Below are positions 1 to 12,599 of a stretch of 61,000 nucleotides of DNA, piece after piece. This DNA comes from Tubulanus polymorphus (taxonomy: Eukaryota; Nemertea; Palaeonemertea; Tubulaniformes; Tubulanidae), in NCBI RefSeq assembly GCF_964204645.1, contig NW_027437442.1:64001-125000 (forward strand), read 5' to 3'. Below the pieces are notes generated by a model. The model was not told where the DNA came from. It saw only the letters and a list, made by a program, of their open reading frames with translations, and ran no database searches. The translations under genes and the position numbers were made by a program. Every line of letters begins with the position of its first letter. The first letter of the stretch is position 1.

Positions 1-63
1 AGTTTCTTTTTCGTTATAAAAGTCGTTGTTTTTATTTTTCCACTGAAGATTTGATGTACCTAC

Positions 64-1603
64 TTTCTGTTGATGTTCGCGGCTTTCTATTATTTTCATT
101 GCCATATCTTCTACCCATAATTGCGGATCTTGATACAGTCCACATAGCTCTAAAGGTTTTCGTAAACGCAACAGAAAATTATTCAATCCCGGAAAGATAA
201 CTGAAAATAGACATGTCCCTTCAATTCAATTGATATTCTTCACAAGGCAATGGCGTTGCCATAGGGTTTATACATGTATCGCGACTGTAGAACTATACGA
301 TGTTAGCTTTTCAGTGAATTCATTTGCTTCTAACAAATATATCTAACAAACATACACACTTCACATGTACGTCCGTGGTATATGTCTATGATTGAAAATA
401 AAATGCGAACTTATCGCATCCGACATGTTATCAGCAATCCTCTAATGACTGAACGTACAAACATGTTTTCGGGACATTTCTAGTTCTGCCACTAGGTGGC
501 GCACTGGGACCATTCTATACACTAAAACAACTAGACACCCATAGCAACATATAGCCATGTTTCATCAAACCACCGTTTTACACCAAGTTCACGAAGTTTC
601 ATCCACGCCCTATTTCAACAAAACAGACACGCACACATGCAGACAGGCAACCGACAAGCAGGATACAGACAGGGTGACATACATACGATACGAGAATATT
701 GGTCAAACGCAGGCCCGAGAACCAAAAAAGACTCACGCGCGGCTAAGACTAATATATTCGTCTGTGAAAAAATATTCGCAAAACATCGTTCACTTTCAAC
801 TCTGAATCTGCTCTGCTGACTGCGCTGGGCCTCCATCTTTAATCCAAACGCGCACGAAGCGATCACGTCAAGGCTGTATTCACTAAACAAACTAGATTTT
901 AGAAAACAATATCGGGTTTTCTTTCGTGTTTTTGGAGAAAGTAAGAGCCAAAAATAAATGATGTTGTTCTAAAGTATACTCGATGGAAGCAATGGAAAAT
1001 GAATATATCCGGGCTTGTTTTGTGGCCCTAGGTGTGTTGATTAAAAACGTCAATGGGCCGAAAGGATCATAGTCACATTTCGGAAATTACTTGAAGATTT
1101 GAAATATTAAGGGATAGAATCAGTTCTTAAATCGCCAGGACGAATTCCACTTAAAAATCCGTGCTGCTTTTGATATAAAAGTGTTCACTCTTGTAACTAC
1201 AGCTATAGCGTGTCGGGTTATTTGCACAGTCGAGGCTAGTCTCAGACCATCTTGTTATACAGCCAAATTGATAAATCAAATGTAGTATTATTTTTTCCAA
1301 GACTAAATTACGTATGTACGATTCGGCGATGGGGGCCTGAAATATTCGATGCCTGACAGAGATATAAGCCTTAACACTTTTGACACTGACCTCACCATGT
1401 CGAATGGTTTATTTTGCTTCGCTTTCGATTCGATGACCTCCAAGAAAATATCAACTGCTTCGTTCATCTGTGGCACCATCTATATGTTATAAGATGAACT
1501 ATAATATCCATAATAATAATAAAAATAATAATATCCATAATAATAATAATAATAATATCAATAATAATGATAGTAACTTATAATATCCATATTAATAATA
1601 TCC

Positions 1604-1641
<38 letters not shown>

Positions 1642-4600
1642 ATAATAATAATAATATTAATAATAATAATAATAATAATAATGATAATAATAATAACAAT
1701 AATAATAATAATAATAATAAACTATTAAAATGATTATTATTATCATTATTATTGATGGTGATGGTGATGGGTTGATAGCGGATTTGGGTTGATAGATTGA
1801 ACCCTCCCTTGTGGAACTGCAGACAACCTCAGATGTGAAGCAATGTGAAACTGCGTCACGAAGTCATATCAAACCGAAACTAAATTTCAAGCCGGGTCCA
1901 GAGTCAAATCAATCCCTCAGTAATCGTGGAACTGGATCCAGATTCAAATAAAATTCACAAAGCTCTGTAACTGGGACCCAATTTCTTTGGAAATGTGTCT
2001 ACAGTCAGGTTAGGTTTGACCCACCTCTGTGGAACTGGGTTCAAATCAAACACTCGATCAAGATTAATCAAATAACAAAATAATAGTGTTCTGCTTAATA
2101 TACCGGTACTACCTCATTCAATTTGCGAGCAGTAAAAGTCCTACTGACAATCGAACGGATTCGTTTCCAGCGTTTTCCGCTCATTATCGGTAACAAGGCC
2201 TCCTCGTGGTCATCGTTTGGGAAAAACGGTACTACCTAGAAACAGAAACCATATTCACGTCTTATTAATGTCTCTCAGATCCTTTGAAACTAGGACCTAT
2301 AATGATTGCCCCGATTGGCAAGTTTCTATCACATGACTGAGAAAAGGCTTCATATTGCTTATGTACGTACATCTGGCTATTCTAACCAGATGATATCATG
2401 ACACAGTTTATCCGCGATGTCATCATAAGCCAATCAAAAATCACGTTTTATTTAGCAGGGGTTATTTATTATCTAATATATTAGCAAAAAATGATAGTAC
2501 TGCCTTGTTTCTCTCAATTGGCCAGGTCATTTTGTATAAGATTGCAATGAAATATGTCATAACATTTTTACATCTTCCGGGTCTGTTAAAGGCATAGTTA
2601 GCTTGATCCACGTCATGAAAAAGTAATGTTCAGGGTAGATAGGGGCCGGCTGGGTCAGTTCTTAGGCTCAGCAGAAGGGAGAAACATGGTATCAAATATC
2701 CAATAGTATCCTTGGCGATTATACATTCAGAATGGGGAGCCACCAAGAATGCTAATATGGCAATCGGTATTAGTAGTTTCTCGGTCGTCTGCGTTCAATT
2801 TCTTCCAATTTCAGTAAAAAATAATGAACTCTACTGGTCTTTGGAAAACTATGCCTATCAATTAGAAAAATGAGTTTGATACATGTATGGTGGGTACTGT
2901 GGTAATATTTTGGTTTATGAACCTAAAAATATTTTAAATTTTAATTTAGTTAATTTAATAGTTAATTTATGGTGAACTAATTTTTTGCTTCGAATATTTA
3001 ACACGAAATATGCGAGTAGCGGCATACCTACCTTACGATTGGGAAAATTGCTGAAATTGCTGATATAGACGGATCTGATGATTTCTAGATCGGTTGTAGC
3101 AAGTACCGGAGTCGGTCCTTCGAAGTATCTGGAGAAAATAAATCATGCTCGGATATCGAAATGTTCGTCGAATGTTTCAATTGTTATTGAGGCTGCGTAG
3201 TTGAACTACGTAATACAACTATCACAAATGCTCCGTGCGACGTTTTGGATCAATTTGTTTTGTAATATATCTGCATTCAGAAATGAATTATGAATTGGCA
3301 TAAATTGGTTTGTTTTTATCTAGCGGCGATTGTTTATCTAGCATACGCTCGCGTAATGCTGAAAAACTCCCTTTTCGGCCCGTCACGTGGCGCCACCTAA
3401 TGTGTTTTGTTATGCTAATGAATAGGTGATGACGTCATAGCAACGTTTCCGAGCGTCCGCGCAACAGTTTTTGCAGTATTACGCGAGCGTATGCTGAGTT
3501 AACTATCGCTCATAAATGAAAACAAAAACTACTTTAGTAAATATTGTTGTTTACATCTGAATGCAAATTCCTCACTGAACAAATCGACGCATGATAAAGG
3601 TAGATAAAACGATTATTAATGAAATCACGGATCAAAACGTCGCACGGAGAGCATGTGACAAACAATAGCAAGAATTTTTTTCTAAGACCATTTTCCGCCT
3701 CTGCTCCTCGTCCATGGAACAGTTTGTCAACACATATTAGGGCAGAAAATTTCAAGTGCCTTTTAAACGATGCATTATCAGTATCATTTTTAACCATGGC
3801 TAACTGGATATATAACTGTTGAATTGCACGATTTAACGTAACCAGTGCCAAAATTGGAAGGCATAAGTCTTTTGAAACCGAACCACTCATTTCTTAGATC
3901 TACCAACCCCGATCTGCGCATTTTATTACTGAAGAATTACTTAGATAAATCTAATTTATTTTCAAATTGAAATTGCTTTTCCAAATCCTTTGCTAGAAAT
4001 TGCGAATAATGTTGTTTATTTTGAGGTCCTTTTTAACCAAAAGTAGCTTGAAATGCAAAGAGGTTTACCCGAAAGTCGGTCCATAATCATTATACCATTT
4101 GAAGAGAGTTTTACCGAGACCCTGAAAATATAAACTATCGACGTGCTCATGGCGCCATTACAATTTCAGCAGATTATCAAATACTAAGATAAATTTCATA
4201 ATTTTCGAATGGCGGTATTAGTTAACATTCGAAATATTTTACTATTACTATAATGAACGATTTTAATGAGGAAATGATTGTGGGATTTTAAGTAAACCTT
4301 AATAATATGCCATAGCAGCTGTTGGTATTTATAAAATCCTTTCGCGTTTTAGTTTGTGGTGGTTATTCTCGAAGAATATAAAGACCATGATGGTCTATTT
4401 CAATAAACTTAAACTTAAAACTTATAAATCAATCTAACGATGTCATAAAGGTATTTATAGATTTTTAAGGTATTCTTTTCATGATTAAGTAAAGATAGTC
4501 GTAGAGGTGAATGTAGATTTACCTGATCTGCCGCTTGTTTGAAATTACCGATAAACATTTCCGGATCGGGACCCGGAATCCCAAGTCTTTTGAAAATTCC

Positions 4601-4786
4601 GTAATTCCATTTTCTATATCTGCAAGCAAAGAACAAGTACGAGAACTGAGTGTATACAAAACGTTGAGAGGACATATAAAAATCTGTTTTCAAATGTCTA
4701 AAACGTCGATTTTCCATTAGTACTTACGTGTAAAAGATTGATGCGAGAATAATTGCAGAAACTGCTAAAATCGCTGTCAATGCCAT
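64..4786 (-). CDS. Cytochrome P450, clan 3 (CYP3-like), exons 1-8, partial
   Basis: A microsomal haem-thiolate monooxygenase gene read from spliced exons on the minus strand: exon 1 4786-4728, exon 2 4619-4523, exon 3 4121-4069, exon 4 3128-3032, exon 5 2235-2113, exon 6 1479-1391, exon 7 891-737, exon 8 200-64. All have AG/GT boundaries and phases join without a break for 270 codons. Exon 1 encodes a hydrophobic membrane anchor. Exon 2 has the proline-rich hinge LGIPGP. Exon 5 carries the helix-C WxxxR motif (W125, R129 by my count), which contacts a haem propionate in the family. Exon 7 has YSLDVIASCAFG. The I-helix, ExxR and haem-binding Cys regions lie beyond the left edge. Exon 3 (53 bp) and exon 6 (89 bp) have the sizes I recall for vertebrate CYP3A exons. 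The donor of exon 8 at 63-62 is the least certain, and reading could continue to position 1. The exact subfamily is not determinable. Confidence 0.9.
1501..1745. repeat. (AAT)n microsatellite in P450 intron 5
   Basis: A degenerate AAT/ATA tract of roughly 240 bp lies between P450 exons 6 and 5. It includes a run of A and ends in TGATTATTATTATC-like repeats. No coding content. Confidence 0.9.
3230..3650. mobile_element. Foldback/MITE-like element in P450 intron 3
   Basis: A nested inverted repeat. A perfect 17-bp pair, GCATACGCTCGCGTAAT at 3341-3357 and its reverse complement at 3478-3494, encloses about 120 bp. Outside it, diverged arms about 100-150 bp long pair again: GTGCGACGTTTTG near 3236 and its complement near 3637. 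A diverged copy of the right arm occurs at 11,903-12,020, so this is a dispersed family. No transposase is encoded. Confidence 0.75.
3619..3822 (+). pseudogene. LINE 3'-end fragment (RT C-terminal tail)
   Basis: A 67-codon reading frame contains FSASAPRPWNSLSTHIR, which matches the conserved C-terminal tail of many CR1/Jockey-type reverse transcriptases (F-x-x-x-APxxWNSLPxxIR) and is followed by the usual FK-x-LL segment. It is a 5'-truncated remnant in P450 intron 3, antisense to the host gene and abutting the foldback element. Function lost. Confidence 0.65.
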
Positions 4787-6053
4787 TATCTAATTCACAG
4801 TGCTGCTCTGGAAATAACTACTACGATGAAGGCTCACCACAGTGTGACCGTAAACTACGTGTTTGACCCAATAACTGGTTTTGTATCGCATTGGAAATGT
4901 CTTTAACCATGAAAAATCATTATCAATTCAGCCGTTCAAAGTTCAAATAGTCGTCAACAATATTTCTCATAGTGTTGTGTACATAAATCAAAGTTATACG
5001 TATACCAGTTTTTGCAACTGAAATAGAAATCAGGTTTTGGTTTTAATGTGCCTTCTCAGCACGTACTACGTATGTAGATAAACATGAGCCCCAGGGGTGT
5101 TAAAATACTGCTTTTTATATTTACCGCTATCCTGTCACACGTTTGACCAGCATTAATCTTAAAGTTAGTTTATTTCTGTTGGCCATACTCATAATTTTGG
5201 TTGGATTTGAACTGTTGTTCAACGTGAGTCGTAGTTTGAAAGGTTAAGTACCGTACGTGTAATCCTCGGCTACGATGGCAAGCCAGTATTCCCCCGATAA
5301 AATCAGTTGAATATCGCAATCATATCACGGTTTTTATTCAAGTATGAAAACGTTAGTTGTTTTTGAAATTCAGTTGAAATTATGATTCTCAATATGAAAG
5401 GCTGAATCCAAGAACATGTCTATCACACTTTTGAGCCCAAACGTCTACTTTTACTTAGTAGCCACTTGAGAACAATAAGCAATTAACGATATCGGCTACT
5501 TTTCCAGTAGTATACATTTCAAAACAGTCACTCTGGAATAGTATTCCTTTCAATTCGGTTGGTTTTCTATAGTGGCTGTTTCGAAGAGTCTACTATTGAA
5601 AAGTGACCATTTTGAAACATCTGGTTTCGATAGTGCACACTAGCAGTAGAGGTGACTGTAAAACCACCCGCCTGTTAACAGTGACTTAGTGATAGTAACT
5701 CCTACCATAGCAGCTACTCTCAAAACACATCGTTTCTAAAAGTCAACTATTGAAAAGTGACCATTTTGAGATGGCATGGTTATTTCCTGTTCAAAATAGC
5801 AGCATCTGTTAAAGATTTGCAGTGATACGTGACAGGTTCAAAGGTACTGTTAAACCCTATATGCTTTGTATACAGAACTCTGTATGCTTTGAATACAGTT
5901 CTGTGAATAGAAAATCAAAGTTTTTGAGATGCTTAGAATTCCCTAAATTATATTACGCTCAACTGCTTTGGCCACCAAAAGACCACAAACCAAAACTAAT
6001 TACCTCTTAACATTGATAAACTTAGCACCGCAATATCTCTATGAAACTTTATT
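4787..6053. other. Intergenic, upstream of P450, no gene seen
   Basis: This would hold the P450 promoter. I see no reliable TATA/Inr assignment and no exon-like ORF. A 24-bp direct repeat (core ACTATTGAAAAGTGACC) occurs near 5,591 and 5,746. Confidence 0.5.
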
Positions 6054-6253
6054 TCAAGGTGCCAATATAATAACATATATTATTATAATATAATATTATA
6101 ATATATAATAGAAAAAGAGTTTACTTGGAGAAAACTGATAATTCAGTTAATGAGTTAACTGATAATCTTATAATTCAGCGATTCATTGGTTCATCGATTC
6201 AGCGAAGTTCAAACACCGTACATTTTGGCATGTTATTATATTGGCACCTTGAA
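6054..6253. mobile_element. Small MITE/foldback with 24-bp inverted ends
   Basis: TCAAGGTGCCAATATAATAA at 6,055-6,074 is matched by its reverse complement at about 6,233-6,253, enclosing about 150 bp of AT-rich DNA that includes a TATAATA-rich stretch. It is too short to code. Its transposase family is unknown. Confidence 0.65.
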
Positions 6254-6927
6254 AAGTAGTAAACCTCATTAATGCCTAAATCGTTCGGCAGAGCTCGGTC
6301 AAGAGCCTGTAGAGCCTTTGTTTTTATTGTGACGTCACGCCGCGTGCCTATATAAGTGCCAAAGTACGTCTGTTTGTCAATCACAACTCGATTGTCAGAT
6401 CCGTCACGGTCTTTCAAAGCAAGGCTGAAGATTCCCTATTAGACTGTCTTATTCTACTTATTTCTCTCGGTGAGCGACTGAAGATGATTTTGATTATTTA
6501 TTTTTTTGTATTATAGTAGATTGTATCACACGAAATTATTTGGTATGGATGGTGACATATGGAAACCTTTAGTTTTCAAACTATGCACCTTTGAGATCTT
6601 TCAGCTTCTGCTCGTGTAAATAAATAAGTGTGAACTGTGAAGTGATATGAAGCACCATGTAAATAGATACTCAAATCAATGCGATAATTCAATTCAATTC
6701 AGTTAATTCTTTGTTCCGTTACGTAGTTAAACATTATAAGATTAAGTACAATAAAGACAGGGGAATAAAATATAACATTTTAAAAGATAGAGATAATAAA
6801 AACAATAACAGTTTAATATGCATATATACACGATGTAAACAGGTTTTCAGTAAGTGATTCAGTGATAGTTTAATTAATTAATGCCGATAACGGATACTGC
6901 GACGTAACACTACTGATTTCAGACAGT

Positions 6928-7632
6928 TGTTTTTTTTTCATGAGTTAGACCCTTTCTCAATGTATTTCTCTAAATATTTGGCCATTTCTACAGAGGACAT
7001 TTTAGTTACAAATTTGACTTTATCATTTACATTCGACATGCTAGGATATTGATTATAAAATTTATTCAACAGATCTGTTCTTAAATTATCAAATTTTGCA
7101 CACTCCATTACAAAGTGGAACTCATCTTCTACTACTCCACATCTGCTACATAAGCGCTCTTCCCTAGGGATACCTAGGTAGCGCCCTTTCTCAATCATAA
7201 GTTTGTGTGCACTGAGTCTTAATTTGGTTAGAGCTGTCTTAGAGGAAATTGGAATGTTCAGTAGTAAATAGGGTTCCAAACTGAATTCTGTTTTGAAGAT
7301 CTTATATGAGTCAAGTTTTTTAAAGCTTTGAATTTTTGTTTTCCAGAATATTTTATACCGCTCTTGGAGTATGTGTTTGAATCTTTTAATATGCTGATAG
7401 GACTGGCCAACTTCCAACAGGTTGAGACTATTTGTAGCAGACAAAATAGCTTTTAGGAAAACAGTCCAGTCATTTGTCTGGTTTTTCATAGAACACAAAT
7501 CTTTCACCGTTATATTTACAATACTATTTACATTTGTACACATATGGTTATAAAAGTTAATTATACGGGAAAATGCATCTATATAAATCGATAGTCTTCC
7601 TAATTCACCGAGTACTGTTAAATTGGTGGGTT
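6928..7632 (-). pseudogene. LINE ORF2 C-terminal region (3' half of split LINE)
   Basis: The minus-strand frame 7543-6938, extended upstream to about 7,630, encodes the C-terminal region of a non-LTR retrotransposon ORF2. It has GELGRL near its start, then IPREERLCSRCG and a C-x2-C...H-x4-C (CSRCG...HFVMEC) zinc-knuckle-like segment typical of the post-RT domain of this LINE class. After the stop, an A8 run marks the element's 3' end at 6,928. It continues the RT fragment at 9,356-10,714 after a 1.7-kb insertion: the reading passes from HVNK at about 9,355 to KPTNLTVLGELGR at about 7,630. Confidence 0.8.
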
Positions 7633-9355
7633 TTTGTTTTTAGCATTGGTTGACGTCTATGACGTCATGCCAATGCTAGTAAAATGGATCGAAAATAGTA
7701 GTACGAAAAATAGCGCCGACTCTTCTCATTTTCATAGTAACTTCAAATTGTCACTCCGTTCACGTAAAACATTAGAAACAGCTGAAAATGACTTTAAAAA
7801 AGTTTAAATTATTCCCCACAACATAGCGTCGCCAGATTTCTGATTTAATGGTCCAAAAAGTTTTTCGATCGCATTTTTCTCGTTCATTATCTGGTTGATG
7901 AGGGCGGGTTAAACAATCGCGTAGCGATGTGTCTGCATTGATATTGGCAGTAAAGAATGGTGAACAGCCTCTTCTGAATAGAAAAACATAAAATTATGTA
8001 CCTCCAGTTTATAAATATCACAGTGTTTGGATATCACTGCAATTCCAACTATCAGTATCTATGGGATTATTTGGGATTAATTTTCAACGTCAGATTACGT
8101 ACTTCTAGAGCAGTGGAACGGTAGCCTACTCGTGACTGAAACCCGTATGTGATCGTGCGGGAACGCCTTTACTAAAGTTAAAAACCATTTCATGATGACA
8201 CGAAACATCAAACGGTAAACGGTAGGCTACCAGCTACCACCATGATACGATATCACCAATAAAGATGGATCATTTTATTCAATTTTATCAGAGTTGTTTA
8301 TTGGATGAAAATATCATTGTTAAGTAGCCTACGCCGAGAACAACCATGTTGTATCATTAATCAGTTGACTGACATTGTAGAATTCGATTCGGCTATATTC
8401 TAATATAAGTTTTCACTTTAGGATGCCCTACCCGCCTGCTGCGCACTCATAAGGCGGTAGCTCCCTTTTACGCACTCGGCAGAGATTCGCTTTGTAATGC
8501 GCGCCGGGAAAAAATACCTTTTATTATCTTTTCCATGCGTTAAACAACAGTGATTGAATTTACGCGTTGTTTGTCGTAAATTGCAATATTGCGATGGTTA
8601 TTTGCCGCTGCTGTAGTTTTTTGGAATTGAATCGAGCGGCCTCGGTAGCTCAGTGAGATAAGGCGTGATGCTGTTGAATCCACTATCAATGCTGAGTGAC
8701 AAGTGGGTTCGAGTCCTGCTGGCTGCGAATAGTGTGCGGGCAACACTTCAAAGGCCGCACCGTCGTCGTGAGGTTAAATGAACAATCCAATAGGAATAGT
8801 CTTGGGAAACCAAGATCCAAACGACGTACGTAAAGCCAAACAAACAAACAATCATCAGCCGGCATCAGTGACACCAACGCCGGCATCGCTCTCTGCGACG
8901 TGTTGCATGCGTACATGCATCAGAGCTTGGAGCTCTAAGATCGGAGGGTCTTGCAATTGCATTCAGAAAAAAACGTTCTGTTTTTGTTTTTGTTTTCATT
9001 ATTCAGTGGGGCCTAACAGTTCATGCGTAAAAATGGGTTTTTGTATCCAAATCTTGATTGATATAAATATCTTGGCTGGGACATGATGGAAAACATCAGA
9101 ATAAACTAGTTTCGTATTTTTAACAGAATCGCATTAATGAGGTTTAACAGTACAAATAGCCTAGGCTAAATCGTTCGGCAGAAAATGAATTCATTTTCAG
9201 GAACAAAATCGTACTAGACAAATAGACCTTTAAGTCTGTGGTCCTCCCAATCAACATCGTCATGGAAGATTTGCCGGCAGATGTAAAACATTATAACCAC
9301 TTAATACCACAGTATAATCTACCAATGCTTCAAGGCCCATGGGCCTCTTGTTTTG
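7632..9355. mobile_element. Insertion splitting the minus-strand LINE
   Basis: A block of about 1.72 kb interrupts LINE ORF2 at a point where the protein reads through cleanly on either side. Its left edge holds a hairpin (TAGCATTGG near 7,639 pairing with CCAATGCTA near 7,671). Its right edge has the palindrome AGGCCCATGGGCCT (about 9,332-9,345). A SINE sits inside it. It may be several successive insertions. No transposase is recognised. Confidence 0.6.
8636..8852 (+). mobile_element. tRNA-derived SINE
   Basis: A pol III split promoter is visible: box A TAGCTCAGTGAG at 8646-8657 and box B GGTTCGAGTCC at 8706-8716, 60 nt apart start to start. The sequence then departs from any tRNA and ends in a simple (AAAC)n tail at about 8,838-8,850. 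The tRNA-like head cannot form a complete cloverleaf with CCA-ready acceptor pairing that I can identify, so I call a SINE and not a tRNA gene. Confidence 0.75.
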
Positions 9356-10714
9356 TTTACATGCAATATGAATTTGCAGAATTTGACAGTTAATTTATTG
9401 AGTAGGTCATCCTTTTCCATTACTTCCTCAATTGGGAATGTACCCTGGTTTTTGAATATTTTTTAGCAGTGCTCGTTTTTGGTAACCAAATCTCACAACC
9501 ATATAGTAGGATGGGTGTTACCAAAGTGTCAAACAGCTTTAACGATACATTGGGTGGACAATCATTTTTTGAATACTGAACATGGCTCGGTTAGCCGATT
9601 TGAATAGATCTTCTCTAGCTTTGTTAAAACACCCTGATGCTGTAAATATAAGTCCTAGATATTTGTACTCTTTTACTAATTCATCATTAATTCCATTTAT
9701 ATAAAAATGTGTGTTAATTGGTATATGGCCTTTCTTATTAAAGATTATTGCCTTACTCTTTTCAATGTTTATTTCTAAATCCCATTTTTGACAGTATTCT
9801 GCAATTTTGTCAAGGCAGTTTTGAAGACCATGTTTAGAATTCGACACTAATACAAGATCGTCGGCATATAATAAATAATTTATCAGTATGTCGCCCAGTG
9901 GAACTGGGTCACAAGACTCATCGAATATAGACATAATATCGTTAATAAAAATGTTGAAAAGCATTGGACTCAGAGTGTTTCCTTGTTGTAACCCAATATT
10001 TGAGCTGAATTTGCTGGATGTTTGGTACTTGTTAAGTTTCAGCCTACAGGTGATATTCCGATACATACTCTCAATGATGCGAATGAAGTGATCTCCCAAT
10101 TCTAATTGTTTCAATTTGTATATAAGAGCGTGGTGCCAGACTGAGTCAAATGCTTTTCGGAAATCAATGAAACAGGTATAGAGTTTATTGGATGAGGATA
10201 GTTTCTTATCGACAAGTCTCTTTAGTGTGAACATATGATCTGTGGTCCTACTTTTGGGCATGAAACCAATCTGCTGAGGTGCAATCAAATTGTTTGATTT
10301 CAAGTACTTTGTTAGTCTGACATTCAGGATATGACAGAACACTTTACCGAGACAACTGCTTAAGGTTATTCCCCTATAGTTATCGGGCAATGATTTATCG
10401 CCCTTATTATAGAGAGGAGCAATCAGGCCTTCAGCCCATGAATCTGCATAGAAGCCGCTAGAATAAACGTAGTTAAATAATTTTGAAAGGGGCTTGACAA
10501 GATAGTATTTCCCGTACTTTAAAATTCCGTTGGTTAATCCATCAGGCCCTGGTGACTTGTTGTTCTTCAGGGCTGATAGAGCTTCCGAGATTTTTCTTTC
10601 CGTAATAAGAATGTCAAACTCAGTAAAAGTAGGAAAATCATTTTGCGATATGAAGCATCTTTTCTTGAAGCACCCGACTTTGCAGCTTTGGGATACTTCA
10701 GCTAGAATCATCAT
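9356..10714 (-). pseudogene. LINE reverse transcriptase (5' part of split LINE)
   Basis: Non-LTR retrotransposon RT domain. The 391-codon frame 10714-9539 reads, in order, NNKSPGPDG (RT0/1 region), FIDFRKAFDSVW (motif A with the first catalytic Asp), GLQQGNTLSPMLFN (motif B) and YADD (motif C). It then continues in another frame to about 9,356 with the conserved LYGCEIW segment. The endonuclease and ORF1 are absent, so the copy is 5'-truncated near 10,680 and frame-shifted near 9,539. It is not the same family as the plus-strand LINE at 26.8-54 kb. Not active. Confidence 0.88.
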
Positions 10715-11902
10715 GTAGATAGATCAATTCAATTATTTCGATGCAAATCACTTGTTGGAGCATCAAACTTAACGGTTTTGAGATGCTTTAGAACTCGTTT
10801 ACAATGATTTCGATAGCCAGATACGTAATCAAAGTACTATAAAAGCAGCTATGCTTCAAAGCTTATCAGTCGAGACTATGAATCTGAACCATCTGAAGCA
10901 TTTCCTGCTTCAAATCTGAAGCTTATAGCTATACTATAGCTTTATCACTTTTGCTCGCTGACTTTGACAGCTCTTGAATATACTTAATAATTGCGGTTCC
11001 CATCTGTCACCGTTATCTTATATATTGCGCTTCACGCAATATTTGTATAGACATGCTTATTTAAACCTAAGATAAGGTTTAAGAAAATCTATAGATATCT
11101 TTCTGGGACCTGCACTAACGAAGTTTCCGGCATGGTAGTGTTACATGAAATTTTACCAACTGAATATATTCAGTTTATAAACAGCCAAATATTTTGGCTA
11201 CTGTATATATTCAACGTAGCGAGTCTGTTGTTTGTGAAGCTGGGCATATCTGAAGAAGGAACACGAGGAGAGGAAAGTTGCATCATCCAAGTTTATATTT
11301 TAATAAGTCTTATATAGTCTTATAGACTTATAAGATTTAGACTAGTTGTTGCAAGGTACCCTGCGAGTTGTACGGGGGACGATTTTGTGAGTGGAATGAG
11401 TCATGACTGAGCCCTAGATGGATAAGTAATTATGATGAAAGCCTCTGAACGCGTTCTATCAAGAGGCAGGGCTGAGGGTAGTTATTCTGGCCAGATAACC
11501 TGGAGTCATGGGGAGAGCAGGAGCGACAACAGTGGAGTTGACAAACCTTAGTATGATAGAAAATCCTCGAAGCTTTAGTATTTTTCTATGTATGAATCCT
11601 TTTTCCCGGGGACGCTGCAGTTAAGGGCAGCTCCTTCTTTGCTTCACTCCCCGAAGCAAGGCGACCCGGGACGGACCTCGTAGCGGATCAGGACCACGTT
11701 ACTACCACGTTACTACCCGTTTTCCGCTACACCTCCCACACGCGTAACTAAAGGAGCTGCCAGCTCGTGCCTTCGGCGCTAGCCGTGCGCTTATAATTAA
11801 TTACCTCATTTGTGATAAGCATGGCAAAGCTGTTTGTTGAAGTCAATTAATGTTTATTGAGTATATCCGTGGTTAATTTTGGTTTCAAAGTTGTCATGAG
11901 AT
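10715..11902. other. Gene-free host DNA with a GC-rich inverted repeat
   Basis: No gene is recognised. GGCAGCTCCTT near 11,625 pairs with AAGGAGCTGCC near 11,753, enclosing about 120 bp that contains a repeated CCACGTTACTA. This is probably a non-autonomous repeat. Short ORFs here look random. Confidence 0.45.
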
Positions 11903-12020
11903 AGATGAAAACAAAAACAACTTTGTCAAAAACCGTTGCTTATTTCTAAATGCAAATTCCTTACTGAATTAATTGATGCATAAGATCAACCGATTGTTAA
12001 CAAAATTATGGATCAAAACG
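11903..12020 (+). repeat. Second copy of the 3.5-kb foldback arm
   Basis: ATGAAAACAAAAACAACTTTG followed by AATGCAAATTCCT and ATGGATCAAAACG aligns colinearly with 3,516-3,640, with scattered differences. It is a diverged dispersed repeat arm without coding potential. Confidence 0.6.
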
Positions 12021-12599
12021 CGCACAAAAAGTTCATGCAACTGCCACCAGGGGACTTTGAAAGCACCAAATATTTGGTATCTTCAAAGCAATTTCGACTT
12101 GACTTGGTACATCAGTACCTTTTACGTGGTAAATCTTATGGATCCACATATCCAGCATATTGTTGACCACTAGGTGGCGCCTCTTCGAAATAGTCATTTG
12201 TTATGGACTGCTTAGAATGATTTCGGGGACATCTGTGTACGCTTCCCAGTCCGACATTTGAACAAGTCATCGCAGAATCCCGTTATCGCTGCTAAGCAGC
12301 TATATCTTCAATATTGTTTTTTTTATTTCTGCGTATCTTTTCAATTAAGCCTTTTAAAACATTCAACAAATTACATTATATGTGTAACAACACTAAATTA
12401 TTATATACGAGTTCTCCTTTTTAATTGAGATTTATATCCCATATTGGGCATCATTTTTATCAGTATGAAATAACCATTTCATACATCATATTCAATTTTA
12501 TATTATCTGACTTTTTGAATATCAAGTATTTAGTAAATCAAAACAGTCATACTCAAGCAGAGCTGACACGTCTTTGATTACAATACAACTCCGATAGAA

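Noticed and set aside
615-890. Stand-alone 91-aa ORF
   Set aside because: Only the part 891-737 is P450 exon 7. The rest reads into the intron past a GTGAGT donor.
4415-4717. Stand-alone 100-aa ORF
   Set aside because: It is P450 exon 2 (4619-4523) plus flanking intron. Splice signals define the exon.
8636-8728. Functional tRNA gene
   Set aside because: Box A and B are present, but no full cloverleaf is evident and the unit continues into a SINE body with an AAAC tail.
11330-11800. Ribosomal RNA fragment
   Set aside because: GC-rich and structured, but I could not match a continuous stretch to known rRNA landmarks.
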